This document shows, in pieces, positions 9,414-17,303 of a stretch of 61,704 nt of DNA. The notes below the pieces were generated by a model. It was not told where the DNA came from. It saw only the letters and a program-made list of their open reading frames with translations, and did no database searches. Source of the stretch: Faecalibacterium sp. UBA1762 (lineage in GTDB: Bacteria; Bacillota; Clostridia; Oscillospirales; Ruminococcaceae); assembly GCA_002314755.1 (NCBI GenBank), contig DCHC01000038.1:1-61704 (forward strand), in the 5' to 3' direction. The position numbers were made by a program, and so were the translations under genes. The number at the start of each line of letters is the position of its first letter. The first letter of the stretch is position 1.

Positions 9414-10235
9414 TTATTTTAATGCCGGAAGCTGCCACATATCCTCCGGCGTAATACCCGCCCGCCGGGCAGCCAGCCGCAGCTTGTTGTGTACGCCGGT
9501 AAAGGCCTCCGGCGCATGGGCGTCTGCTCCAAAGTGAAATTTACATCCGCAGGCCTTTGCAGCGGAAAGTACCCGCAAATAGGAAGGAGAAAGTCCCTCC
9601 TCATTCAGTGCCGTGCCCTTGCGATACAGGCAGGCGTGGATCTCAATACTGATGTTCTTTTTTGCGGCAAGAGAAAAGCATTCTGCCAACTGACTGTCAG
9701 ATATGCCGTCCACAACCTGCTGCTCTACCGGGCTACAGATAGGATACAACGGATGGCAGATGCCGACCGGGACCGGATAATCCAGGCTGCAGGCAAATAA
9801 AAAGCGTTCCAAGGTTCTCTCCCGCAGCTTATCGGCATCCTGCAGCTCCCGGGTATCATATTCATGAGGGATATTTAAGATATGGCTTGCGGCAATCAAC
9901 ACATAATCAAAGGGTGTAGCATCTGCCGGGGCAAGGGCAGGCTCTTTTCCGTAGATAACCTCCACCTCACACCCAAAGAGCAGTTTCATATCCGTCTGCT
10001 TTTGGGTTTCGGCAAGCTGTGGGGCAAGCCGCAGTACCCGGTTCACTCCCATCTGATCACCGGTCTGACCCAGCAGGTTCCACTCCTTATAGTACAGATG
10101 GTTGGAAAAGCCCAGCACCTGGATGTCCTCCTGCTGACAGTAGGGCAGATAAGACGCCGGCACCGTCGACGCCGGCGCGCAAAGAGAAAGGTTGGTATGG
10201 GTGTGCAGGTCACCGTTCCACAGAGAATATGACAT
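9414..10235 (-). CDS. PHP-domain phosphatase, histidinol-phosphatase-like
   Basis: 273 residues of the PHP metal-dependent phosphoesterase superfamily. Metal-binding motifs are GDLHTHTNLS at the N-terminus, FGCEVEVIYG, ICHPLYPI and HFGADAHAPE. The layout resembles HisJ/YcdX-type proteins, but no histidine genes are adjacent and pairing with a GH20 suggests a sugar-phosphate or other small phosphoester substrate. The start at 10235 is preceded by GGACGGAGG. Upstream in-frame ATGs at 10268 and 10301 overlap the promoter and are rejected. Confidence 0.85.
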   Translation of the reverse strand: MSYSLWNGDLHTHTNLSLCAPASTVPASYLPYCQQEDIQVLGFSNHLYYKEWNLLGQTGDQMGVNRVLRLAPQLAETQKQTDMKLLFGCEVEVIYGKEPALAPADATPFDYVLIAASHILNIPHEYDTRELQDADKLRERTLERFLFACSLDYPVPVGICHPLYPICSPVEQQVVDGISDSQLAECFSLAAKKNISIEIHACLYRKGTALNEEGLSPSYLRVLSAAKACGCKFHFGADAHAPEAFTGVHNKLRLAARRAGITPEDMWQLPALK

Positions 10236-10268
10236 AAATAGCCTCCGTCCGAAAATGATTTCTGTCAT

Positions 10269-10297
10269 AGTATACCTCTGTTTGCATATAAAAGCAA
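10269..10297 (-). promoter_or_regulatory. Promoter of the PHP-GH20 operon
   Basis: Minus strand: -35 TTGCTT (10292-10297), 17 bp, -10 TATACT (10269-10274). Predicted start of transcription is near 10262, about 27 nt before the ATG. Confidence 0.7.
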
Positions 10298-10299
10298 AC
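10280..10299. promoter_or_regulatory. Palindromic operator overlapping the PHP-GH20 promoter
   Basis: A perfect inverted repeat GTTTGC-N8-GCAAAC (10280-10285 and 10294-10299) covers the -35 box and much of the spacer. A dimeric repressor bound here would block RNA polymerase. The regulator is not identifiable in the window. Confidence 0.5.
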
Positions 10300-10362
10300 A
10301 AAAAAGGTCTGTCCGAACCGAAAAAGAAATTATAAATTTCTCGCCCGCCCGACAGACCTTTT
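10300..10362 (-). terminator. Terminator of the Bce-type operon
   Basis: Outer stem AAAAGGTCTGTC (about 10302-10313) pairs with GACAGACCTTTT (10351-10362), and an inner AT hairpin (AGAAATT/AATTTCT) sits in the loop. On minus the stem is followed by TTTTTT. It ends transcription just after the 58-residue gene. Confidence 0.8.
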
Positions 10363-10368
10363 CCCTTT

Positions 10369-10545
10369 TTATTTAGACATAAACCTACCCGGAGACTGTC
10401 CTTTACAGACTGTGTCCATCCCTTTTTTGATCAGAGACGCCAAACCCAACAGAATACCAATCGGCACCGAAAGCAATCCCAGCAGACACAGACCAATCCA
10501 AAAGACCAGCCCTGCCAGTAATTGGGAAAAAATGTTTTTCTTCAT
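10369..10545 (-). CDS. Small membrane protein (58 aa) at the end of the Bce-type operon
   Basis: A short gene reading MKKNIFSQLLAGLVF, then a long hydrophobic stretch to about residue 38 (one long or two short membrane segments), then the basic tail LIKKGMDTVCKGQ and MSK. GGAGG lies 7 nt before the ATG at 10545. It starts 39 bp after the permease stop and ends directly before a strong terminator, so it belongs to the ABC transporter transcript. I do not recognise the family. Position and size suggest an accessory or regulatory peptide of the transporter, by analogy only. Confidence 0.75.
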   Translation of the reverse strand: MKKNIFSQLLAGLVFWIGLCLLGLLSVPIGILLGLASLIKKGMDTVCKGQSPGRFMSK

Positions 10546-10584
10546 AGGGAGCCTCCTTTCGTTCTGTCGGATTCAAACCGATTT

Positions 10585-12615
10585 TCAGGCCTCTTTATCA
10601 CTGACCAGATGGTAATAGGCGCCGGAGGTCAACCGGTAAACCAGGACATATATTCCGGCAATTACCGCGAAGTTTAACGCAGTTGTGAAAAGGAACAACC
10701 TCAGGTTATACAGACCAAAAGCCTGCAACATCAAATAAATAATATGGAACGCAAAGCCGATATGCAGCCCCGCCAGCCCCAGCGGCAGGAAAAACACGGT
10801 CAGCATCTGGCTGTTGACGCTGCGGCGGATCTGGCTTTTCTGCAAGCCCACCTTTTGCATCATTTCAAATTTACTTCGATCCTCTAACCCCTCGCTGATC
10901 TGCTTATAATATAGAATCATTGCCGCAGAACAGATAAATACTGCCGAAAGGATTCCCCCCAAGAAAAACAAACTGGAAAAGCTGCCGAGATAATCCTCCG
11001 CGTCTATCGCGCGTATGTTATACACGAACGATTCTATTTTCCCGTTTGCTAACCGCAGCTCCGCAGCAGTCTGGTGCAAGGTATCCCACAACGCCTTGGT
11101 GTCCTCCTCCGGCAGACCGGTATCAAAGCTATAGCCCCAGTCTACCGAGTAGTAGATATCGTATTCTTTGGCGATCTGCCGCACATCGGCAACAAAAGCC
11201 GACAGATCCGGTACCACCAAACACATCGCATTGATGTCTATCTTTCGGATTCCGATGGGTATTTCTTTCTCTTTTTGCACCAGCCGATAGCTGCTGCCTC
11301 CCTGCAGGGTCAGGGTATCCGGTCGGTAACGAATGTCATCGTGCAATAATATTGCCTCTCCCTCTGATAGAGCCACCTTTTTGCCGGTAACCATATTATA
11401 TGCAGTCTGATCAATGGCATACAGCAGACAGGTCATTTTACCGTTTTTCATCATTTGGGTTCCCTGCTGCATATCGGCGACCAGTATGTCCCCGTCAAAA
11501 GCGCCCATGATAGAAGCGGTATCCCAATCCAGCACATTCTGTGTCTCACCACCGACGCTTCGTAAGGTCTTATCTAAAACAGACCGCATGTTATCTGCTA
11601 TCTCGCTGTCCGCAGAATAGCCTTCTGCCATGGTCATAGTGAAATTCACCTGACGGGGGCAACGGATATCCAGCACATCCTGCTTGCCGAAATACAGACA
11701 GGAGGTAGAAGATAGCATCACCAGTACCATGGTCAGCAGAATGCACACCGAGGCAAGGCCAGCGCCGTTGCGCTTCATCCGAAATGCCATAGAAGATGTA
11801 GAGATAAAATGATCCGCACGGTAATAGTATTTTTTATTTTTCTGCAAAATACGACAAAGCAGCACGCTACCGCAGATCATAACCAGATAGGTGCCTATAA
11901 TAACCAACAAAACTGCTAGGAAAAAGCTTAAGATAGCGCTGTACGGATCCTTTACGCTTACAGCAAGCCCATAACCGACGCCAAGCAGCAAAACGCCGCC
12001 GATCCCCAGCAGCCAGTTGGCTTTGGGCGGTTTTTCCCCCTGATTCTCGCTTTTCATCAGCGATACCGTGGCAGTATGATGCAGCGATCGTAGATTTTTG
12101 CATAACAATAGCAGATAAATCAGAGAAAAAACGGTCATGCTAAGCTGAATTGATTTGCCGCTGACGATAAAGCTCAAACTTGGTTTTCCGCCCATAATAT
12201 ATACCATGCATAGCTCAAATAGCTTTGAAAACAGAATACCGACCGCCAGCCCTCCCAAAACGGTGCAGCTATATTGCAGCAGGGCCTCCCAGCCCAGAAC
12301 TTTGGAAAGATTTTTTCGGTTCATTCCCAGAATGCTGTATAGGCCCATCTCCTTTTGCCGACGGCGCATTAAAAAAGCGTTGGTATAAAACAGAAACAGG
12401 GCGCTGAATAGGGACACTACCCAAAAACCAAGGCCAAGGGTATACTTGGCATAATCGCTGCTCTGAACCCCGTTCAAAACGTCACTGTAGGCCAAAAAGC
12501 CCAAAATATAGCAGATTGCAGCGGCACCCATACCGGTGAGGACAAACGGCAGGTACAGCCGCCGATTACGGCGAATCGTCTCCGCTGCCAATTTCAGATA
12601 AAAGCTCTTTTTCAT
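10585..12615 (-). CDS. FtsX-like ABC permease, BceB type
   Basis: 676 residues. Membrane subunit of a peptide-antibiotic sensing/detoxification ABC transporter. Hydrophobic segments cluster near residues 20-45, 60-80, 105-135, 155-170, 200-250 and 285-305. A large predicted extracytoplasmic domain follows (about 310-535), as in BceB, and three more segments lie near the C-terminus. RRRQKEMGLYSILGM is the conserved cytoplasmic loop of the FtsX/MacB fold. The start overlaps the ATPase stop by 4 bp (ATGA), showing translational coupling. Confidence 0.9.
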   Translation of the reverse strand: MKKSFYLKLAAETIRRNRRLYLPFVLTGMGAAAICYILGFLAYSDVLNGVQSSDYAKYTLGLGFWVVSLFSALFLFYTNAFLMRRRQKEMGLYSILGMNRKNLSKVLGWEALLQYSCTVLGGLAVGILFSKLFELCMVYIMGGKPSLSFIVSGKSIQLSMTVFSLIYLLLLCKNLRSLHHTATVSLMKSENQGEKPPKANWLLGIGGVLLLGVGYGLAVSVKDPYSAILSFFLAVLLVIIGTYLVMICGSVLLCRILQKNKKYYYRADHFISTSSMAFRMKRNGAGLASVCILLTMVLVMLSSTSCLYFGKQDVLDIRCPRQVNFTMTMAEGYSADSEIADNMRSVLDKTLRSVGGETQNVLDWDTASIMGAFDGDILVADMQQGTQMMKNGKMTCLLYAIDQTAYNMVTGKKVALSEGEAILLHDDIRYRPDTLTLQGGSSYRLVQKEKEIPIGIRKIDINAMCLVVPDLSAFVADVRQIAKEYDIYYSVDWGYSFDTGLPEEDTKALWDTLHQTAAELRLANGKIESFVYNIRAIDAEDYLGSFSSLFFLGGILSAVFICSAAMILYYKQISEGLEDRSKFEMMQKVGLQKSQIRRSVNSQMLTVFFLPLGLAGLHIGFAFHIIYLMLQAFGLYNLRLFLFTTALNFAVIAGIYVLVYRLTSGAYYHLVSDKEA

Positions 12616-13376
12616 TTCAGCTCACCGCCTACAGCAAGCATGGTCAGGGTATCGCTGATTTTCTGATACAACTGCCGGTCGGTATCCTCCCCGCGCCACA
12701 ACTGATGATAAACTTCACCGTCCCGAATAAACAGTACTCTGCCCGCTGTACTGGCCGCCCGTACCGAGTGCGTGACCATCAACAGGGTCTGACCGGCATG
12801 GTTGATCTCCCGGAATAAGCGCAGCAGCTCATCCGACGCACGGGAATCCAATGCGCCGGTAGGTTCATCTGCCAAAATAATTTCCGGGTTGGTGATCAGT
12901 GCGCGGGCTACGGCGGCACGCTGCTTTTGTCCGCCGGAGACCTCATACGGATATTTTTTCAGCAGCTCAAATATTCCCAGGCGTACCGCAAGAGGTTCCA
13001 ATCTCTTTTTCATTTCGGTTGGGGATTTACCCGCCAACACCAACGGCAGCAAAATGTTATCCTCTATGGTGAAGGTATCCAACAGGTTAAACTCTTGAAA
13101 AACAAAGCCCAGATGGTCACGCCGGAAGGTTGCCAGCTCTTTTTCTTTGACCAGGGCAATATTCTTGCCCTGCAGCAGCACACTTCCGCCGGTAGGAGCA
13201 TCCAGCGCTGCCAAAATGTTCAGCAGTGTTGTCTTACCGCTACCGGATTCTCCCATAATGGCAACATATTCTCCTGCCTCCACCTGAAAGCTGACGTTTT
13301 TCAGTGCCTCCACCTTGTTACCGCCAAACCGGGTGGCGTACACCTTACGCAGATTGTTTACTTCCAATACAGACAT
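12612..13376 (-). CDS. ABC transporter ATPase, BceA type
   Basis: 254 residues. Walker A GESGSGKTT, Q-loop FVFQEFNLLDTF, signature VSGGQKQRAAVARAL, Walker B IILADEPTGALD and a switch His in MVTHS. It belongs to the LolD/MacB/BceA group that powers FtsX-type permeases. It pairs with the following permease. An AAAGGAAAAACGC ribosome binding region precedes the ATG. The long structured leader upstream suggests it is expressed separately from the two-component genes. Confidence 0.93.
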   Translation of the reverse strand: MSVLEVNNLRKVYATRFGGNKVEALKNVSFQVEAGEYVAIMGESGSGKTTLLNILAALDAPTGGSVLLQGKNIALVKEKELATFRRDHLGFVFQEFNLLDTFTIEDNILLPLVLAGKSPTEMKKRLEPLAVRLGIFELLKKYPYEVSGGQKQRAAVARALITNPEIILADEPTGALDSRASDELLRLFREINHAGQTLLMVTHSVRAASTAGRVLFIRDGEVYHQLWRGEDTDRQLYQKISDTLTMLAVGGELK

Positions 13377-13604
13377 GCGTTTTTCCTTTCCCGGGGGGCC
13401 GTCCGGCCTGCCCCGCCTGCAAGGGAAGTCCGGATATCCGGTTCTGCTTCCCCCTTATTGTATCCGGATCGACCGTCGACAACGCCCGAAAGCTGTCGAC
13501 CGATCCGAATTATTTTCGTCCCGGGGCGTGGTTCGTCTACCGGTCTGCCTTTCCGACTGCATCCAAGACACCGCCTGTGCCCCTGCCCCGCATATACAGT
13601 ATAG
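13377..13604 (-). promoter_or_regulatory. Promoter region and structured leader of the ABC transporter genes
   Basis: A stretch of about 300 bp without a gene. On minus, TATACT (13598-13603) is a candidate -10 right after the kinase terminator, but its -35 (GGCACG) is poor, as expected for an activator-dependent promoter. Downstream is a hairpin GGTCGACA/TGTCGAC around 13470-13502. A second hairpin has GGGAAG/CTTCCC arms around the palindrome CCGGATATCCGG, and GC-rich repeats precede the start. Induction by the neighbouring response regulator is an inference. Confidence 0.45.
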
Positions 13605-13650
13605 CAAAAACGGGAAATGCCGTGCCATACAATGCACTTACATTTCCCGT
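13605..13650 (-). terminator. Terminator after the histidine kinase gene
   Basis: Stem ACGGGAAATG (13610-13619) pairs with CATTTCCCGT (13641-13650), with an inner GTGC/GCAC extension. TTTTT follows on minus. It separates the two-component transcript from the ABC transcript. Confidence 0.8.
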
Positions 13651-13685
13651 TGTATCCTAACATTTTTGTAAGATTGCCGTACCAA

Positions 13686-14738
13686 TTATTCGTACATACC
13701 GGTCTTTTGAGAAAGCTTCATCCGCAGCACCGATCCCCTGCCCAGGCAAGACTTCGCCGTAAGCTCTATTCCCAGATTATCACAGACCCGTTTACACAGA
13801 TACAGTCCCAAACCGCTTGCCTTTTGTCTGCCCTCCCCTATATCACCCCTGCCGTTTATCCCGGTGTAGCCCTTGTCAAAGATCCGGGGCAGATCCTCCG
13901 CCGCAATACCGATGCCGGTATCCCGTATGCAAAGACAGTCCTCTTCCATGTAAACCGCTATACTGCCGTTGGCGGTATATTTCAGCGCATTGGAAAATAG
14001 CTGCTCCAGTACAAAGCAAAACCATTTTTCGTCTGTAACGATACCGCCCGGTATGGGAGCATACTCTAATTTGATCTGCCGGGCAATAAACTGAGAAGCA
14101 AACCGACGCACCGAACGGCAAATCATCTCATCCAAAGAACAGGTACAAAACCGGTAATCGGTTTGGGTGCTCTCCAGCCGCTGATAGACCAAAGCCATGT
14201 TCACATACTGCTCTATCTGTATCAGCTGGCGGGTCAGTTGACGGGAAACCGGCGTATCCTGAGAAGACAGGGTCAGCTGCATTGCCGCAATGGGCGTTTT
14301 GATCTGATGAACCCATGTGGTATAGTAATCCTGCATATCCTGTTCGGATCGCGTTTTGTCCGACTGCTGCTGCTCTACCTGCTGCTGCAATATCTGCAGC
14401 ATCTCCGCAAGATCCTGCTGCACGATACCCTCCGGTGGCGGCAGCTGATGTAAGGGAATAGGCAAACCGGCCTTTGCCCTAGTCAGGTGACGGTGTCGGT
14501 GAAGCTGATGCAGATAATCTACTGTCAGCGCTGCCGTTACCAGTACAAAACATAATGTACCGATATAACACACCGCCTGCCACGGCAGCCGGAATAGCGC
14601 CAAGCTGATTGCCAGCAGGGCAAGACAACCGACAAGACACCCAAATATCCAGAATCTATCCCGGCAATGGCGTAAAAACATCCGTACTTTCTCCTTTTCC
14701 GGTTTTCCTGCATCGGCAGCCTTTCCTGTTCGTTTCAT
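13686..14738 (-). CDS. Intramembrane-sensing histidine kinase, BceS type
   Basis: 350 residues. Two membrane segments (about 31-49 and 53-73) are separated by only a few residues, so there is no extracellular sensor domain. The DHp helix carries WVHQIKTPIAAM with the phosphorylated His144. The ATPase domain has NALKY (N box), IRDTGIGI (G1) and GLGLYL (G2). Kinases of this type receive the signal from their partner BceAB transporter. The start lies 1 nt after the response regulator stop. An in-frame Met20 is an alternative start. Confidence 0.9.
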   Translation of the reverse strand: MKRTGKAADAGKPEKEKVRMFLRHCRDRFWIFGCLVGCLALLAISLALFRLPWQAVCYIGTLCFVLVTAALTVDYLHQLHRHRHLTRAKAGLPIPLHQLPPPEGIVQQDLAEMLQILQQQVEQQQSDKTRSEQDMQDYYTTWVHQIKTPIAAMQLTLSSQDTPVSRQLTRQLIQIEQYVNMALVYQRLESTQTDYRFCTCSLDEMICRSVRRFASQFIARQIKLEYAPIPGGIVTDEKWFCFVLEQLFSNALKYTANGSIAVYMEEDCLCIRDTGIGIAAEDLPRIFDKGYTGINGRGDIGEGRQKASGLGLYLCKRVCDNLGIELTAKSCLGRGSVLRMKLSQKTGMYE

Positions 14739-14739
14739 C

Positions 14740-15411
14740 TTACTTGATCAGATATCCCTCTCCCACACGGGTGGTAATAAAATCCTCCAGACCGGCAGAA
14801 TCCAATTTTTTACGCAGCCTGCCCACATTGACAGTCAGTGTGTTTTCATCAACAAAGCAGTCGGTCGCCCACAGTTTTTCCATTAGCTTTTCCCGGCTGA
14901 CAACATTGCCCTTGCTTTGCAGCAGCGTTTGCAGGATACGTTGCTCATTCCGGGTCAGGGATATTTCCTTTTCCTCGTAGATCAGCACCCCGCTGCCCGG
15001 GTCCAACAGTGCCCCCCGATGCTCCAGTACCGGGGTTGTGGGGGCAAAATCATAGCTGCGGCGCAGCAGTGCCTGAATCTTTGCCATCAGTACTTCGGTA
15101 TCAAAGGGTTTCGCCACAAAATCGTCCCCGCCCATATTGACCGCCATCACAATGTTCATTCTGTCCGCCGCGGAGGACAAAAACAGTATCGGCACCTTGG
15201 ATACCTGCCGGATGCTGCTGCACCAATGATAGCCGTTAAAATAGGGCAGAGTGATATCCATTAACACAATATGGGGAGCAAAACCGGCAAACTCGGTCAT
15301 TACATTGCGGAAATCTTGCACGGCACACACCTCTAACGCCCATGCCGAAGCACAGGCGGTAACAGCCGCGGCAATATCCGGGTCATCCTCAACCAACAGC
15401 AGCTTGTACAT
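14740..15411 (-). CDS. OmpR-family response regulator, BceR type
   Basis: 223 residues. Receiver domain with acidic residues E8-D9-D10, phospho-acceptor Asp52 in VLMDITLP and Lys in FVAKPFD. The C-terminal winged helix (about 125-223) ends RVGEGYLIK. Expected to activate the adjacent ABC genes on peptide-antibiotic stress. GGAGG lies 6 nt before the ATG. It starts 30 bp after the trehalase stop, so read-through from that gene is possible. Confidence 0.93.
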   Translation of the reverse strand: MYKLLLVEDDPDIAAAVTACASAWALEVCAVQDFRNVMTEFAGFAPHIVLMDITLPYFNGYHWCSSIRQVSKVPILFLSSAADRMNIVMAVNMGGDDFVAKPFDTEVLMAKIQALLRRSYDFAPTTPVLEHRGALLDPGSGVLIYEEKEISLTRNEQRILQTLLQSKGNVVSREKLMEKLWATDCFVDENTLTVNVGRLRKKLDSAGLEDFITTRVGEGYLIK

Positions 15412-15440
15412 TTTGCCCCTCCTACGGTAATAACGCGGGA

Positions 15441-16748
15441 TCAGTCCTTTAACATATTTTGAATGACCAGATAGCTTGCCGCAGACCAGCCCATCATGGA
15501 GGGGGTCTCATATTCCCGTGTGATGGAGACATCTCCCAACGCTCCGTCATATTTTTCCCACAGCACGCCGGTCTTTTCAAAGCAGTGTTCCATAGTGGCA
15601 AGATATTTTTCACCCACCCGTGCAGCATCCTGTTCCAGTCCGATACGCTGCAGTCCCTGCACCGACAGCATATTGTTGGTTGGCCATACCGCAGGATAAT
15701 CCCACTGCAGATATTCCTCTCCCGAACGCTCCGCACAGGCGGAGATGCCATGGGCGAGCTCCAGTTTTTCCAGCACCTTTTTTGCCGCTGCCGCATCCTC
15801 AGAGATGCCCATAGCGTACACATACATAGAGGCGGCGCTCAGTACCGGGGAAAGCTTGCCGGTGACAAAGTTATAGTCATAAAAAACACCGGATTCGGGA
15901 TCGCGCAGATATTTTATCATCAGCTCTTTGCGGTTCACAGCAGCTTGCTCCAGCTTTTGCGCCTCCTGCTCCCGACCCACAATACGCAGCATCTCCGCGG
16001 CTTTACATTGTGCGTCGTACAGGATGCAGTTCAAATCCAGGTGGGCATACTCCACCGGAGAAAACCGTCCTTGTGTACCGGGGAACCGTGGGTTGAAATC
16101 CCAACCGCTCTCGGCGATGGCGTACAGGTTGTCACATAGACGGATCCTGCCTTCCTCAGTATCCGGCAGGGGCTCGCCAACGCGTTCACACAACCAGCTC
16201 ACATTGTTCAGAGTGGCACGGGTGGCGTTATTGCCGTACCGGGAAAGCCCTATGGGTGTGGTGCGTTCCATGCGCCAAAACTCCAACTCTGCCAACACGG
16301 TATCTATGTATTTACGGATGACAGCGGAATCCTTTTTGAACAGGTACAGCTCATACACACCAGCAGTAAAAAACGGTGGCTGACTGCGGTCCAGCAGATG
16401 GTTTGCGTTGGGCATATAGCCCAGGTTACGGATAAAGTAGGCGATATTGTCCAGGTTATTTTCTGCCTGCTGGGACATATCGTCCAGTAAAAGCCCTTTA
16501 TTGGTAAAATAAGTATCCCAGTAGTAAAAATCCGGAAAGCCGATATTGGTCGACGGCTCCGGGTAATATTCCTTTCCGTCCGGACCGATTTTCGGCGTAG
16601 TAATCGCGTTTTTCCAGTTATTCGGGACGGTAAAGGGCTTTTCCAGCTTGACCATGCCGTGGGTGACATCCTCCGGCGGATGGATGGTATTTACCCAGTT
16701 TGCTTTGATATAGGCGTTGATTTGCTCTCTCAGTACGGTATTTTGCAT
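15441..16748 (-). CDS. GH37 trehalase-family glycosidase
   Basis: 435 residues, (alpha/alpha)6 fold. Signature-like motifs are DFYYWDTYF (cf. family FYYWDSY), ESGWDFNPRF containing the likely catalytic Asp, QWDYPAVWP, and LWEKYD near the C-terminus. Family activity is hydrolysis of alpha,alpha-trehalose; a related alpha-glucoside is possible because the protein is shorter than periplasmic trehalases (about 500-550). No signal peptide. The ATG at 16748 has AAGGAG 9 nt upstream. The longer in-frame start at 16811 overlaps the promoter and is rejected. Confidence 0.85.
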   Translation of the reverse strand: MQNTVLREQINAYIKANWVNTIHPPEDVTHGMVKLEKPFTVPNNWKNAITTPKIGPDGKEYYPEPSTNIGFPDFYYWDTYFTNKGLLLDDMSQQAENNLDNIAYFIRNLGYMPNANHLLDRSQPPFFTAGVYELYLFKKDSAVIRKYIDTVLAELEFWRMERTTPIGLSRYGNNATRATLNNVSWLCERVGEPLPDTEEGRIRLCDNLYAIAESGWDFNPRFPGTQGRFSPVEYAHLDLNCILYDAQCKAAEMLRIVGREQEAQKLEQAAVNRKELMIKYLRDPESGVFYDYNFVTGKLSPVLSAASMYVYAMGISEDAAAAKKVLEKLELAHGISACAERSGEEYLQWDYPAVWPTNNMLSVQGLQRIGLEQDAARVGEKYLATMEHCFEKTGVLWEKYDGALGDVSITREYETPSMMGWSAASYLVIQNMLKD

Positions 16749-16809
16749 CTTCTTTTTCTCCTTTTCTGATCGGGTCATAGCCAATGACAAACCCGTTTTT
16801 TGCCAAATC

Positions 16810-16839
16810 ATTCTACCACAGCCCGACCCTTTTTGTAAA
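16810..16839 (-). promoter_or_regulatory. Promoter of the trehalase-family gene
   Basis: Minus strand: -35 TTTACA (16834-16839), 18 bp, -10 TAGAAT (16810-16815). Confidence 0.6.
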
Positions 16840-16857
16840 CCGGTTTTCGTCGAATCT

Positions 16858-17268
16858 TCAGATGATTACGCCCTCACAGTGGTCCAGCTCATGTTGGACA
16901 ATCTGAGCGGTAAAGCCGGTATAGGTTTTAAAATGGGGCTTCATCTCATCATCCTGATAGGCAACCTTGATGCTGTGATATCGCTTTGCAAACCGTTTGC
17001 CGGTTAGGGAAAGGCATCCCTCCTCAGTGGTAAACTCCCCCGAAGCTTTGACAATATGCGGATTGAACAGCACCGAATACTGCCCCTGCTCCTCAAAAAT
17101 AATGACACGTTTATTGATTCCGATCATATTAGCCGCCATACCCACGCACTCATCCGCGTGTGCGGTAAGAGTATCCCGCAGATCCTGCTCAATTTCCCGG
17201 TCTGTCGCGGTTGCATTCTGCGCTTTTTGCGACAAAAAAGCCTCATCCTTACATATTTCTCGCACCAT
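16858..17268 (-). CDS. Divergent peptide deformylase family protein
   Basis: 136 residues, shorter than typical deformylases (about 150-190). The metal ligands are intact: Cys85 in EEGCLS and His126/His130 in QHELDH with catalytic Glu127. The first motif reads GMAANM, where canonical enzymes have GLAAPQ, so the oxyanion Gln is Met48. The family removes N-formyl from new proteins; this copy may be a secondary deformylase or have another substrate. AGAGGAAA lies before the ATG. It follows the WYL regulator by 35 bp, likely in one transcript. Confidence 0.82.
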   Translation of the reverse strand: MVREICKDEAFLSQKAQNATATDREIEQDLRDTLTAHADECVGMAANMIGINKRVIIFEEQGQYSVLFNPHIVKASGEFTTEEGCLSLTGKRFAKRYHSIKVAYQDDEMKPHFKTYTGFTAQIVQHELDHCEGVII

Positions 17269-17303
17269 TTTACTGTTTCCTCTCTAGTCAGTGATCTGCT
17301 TTT

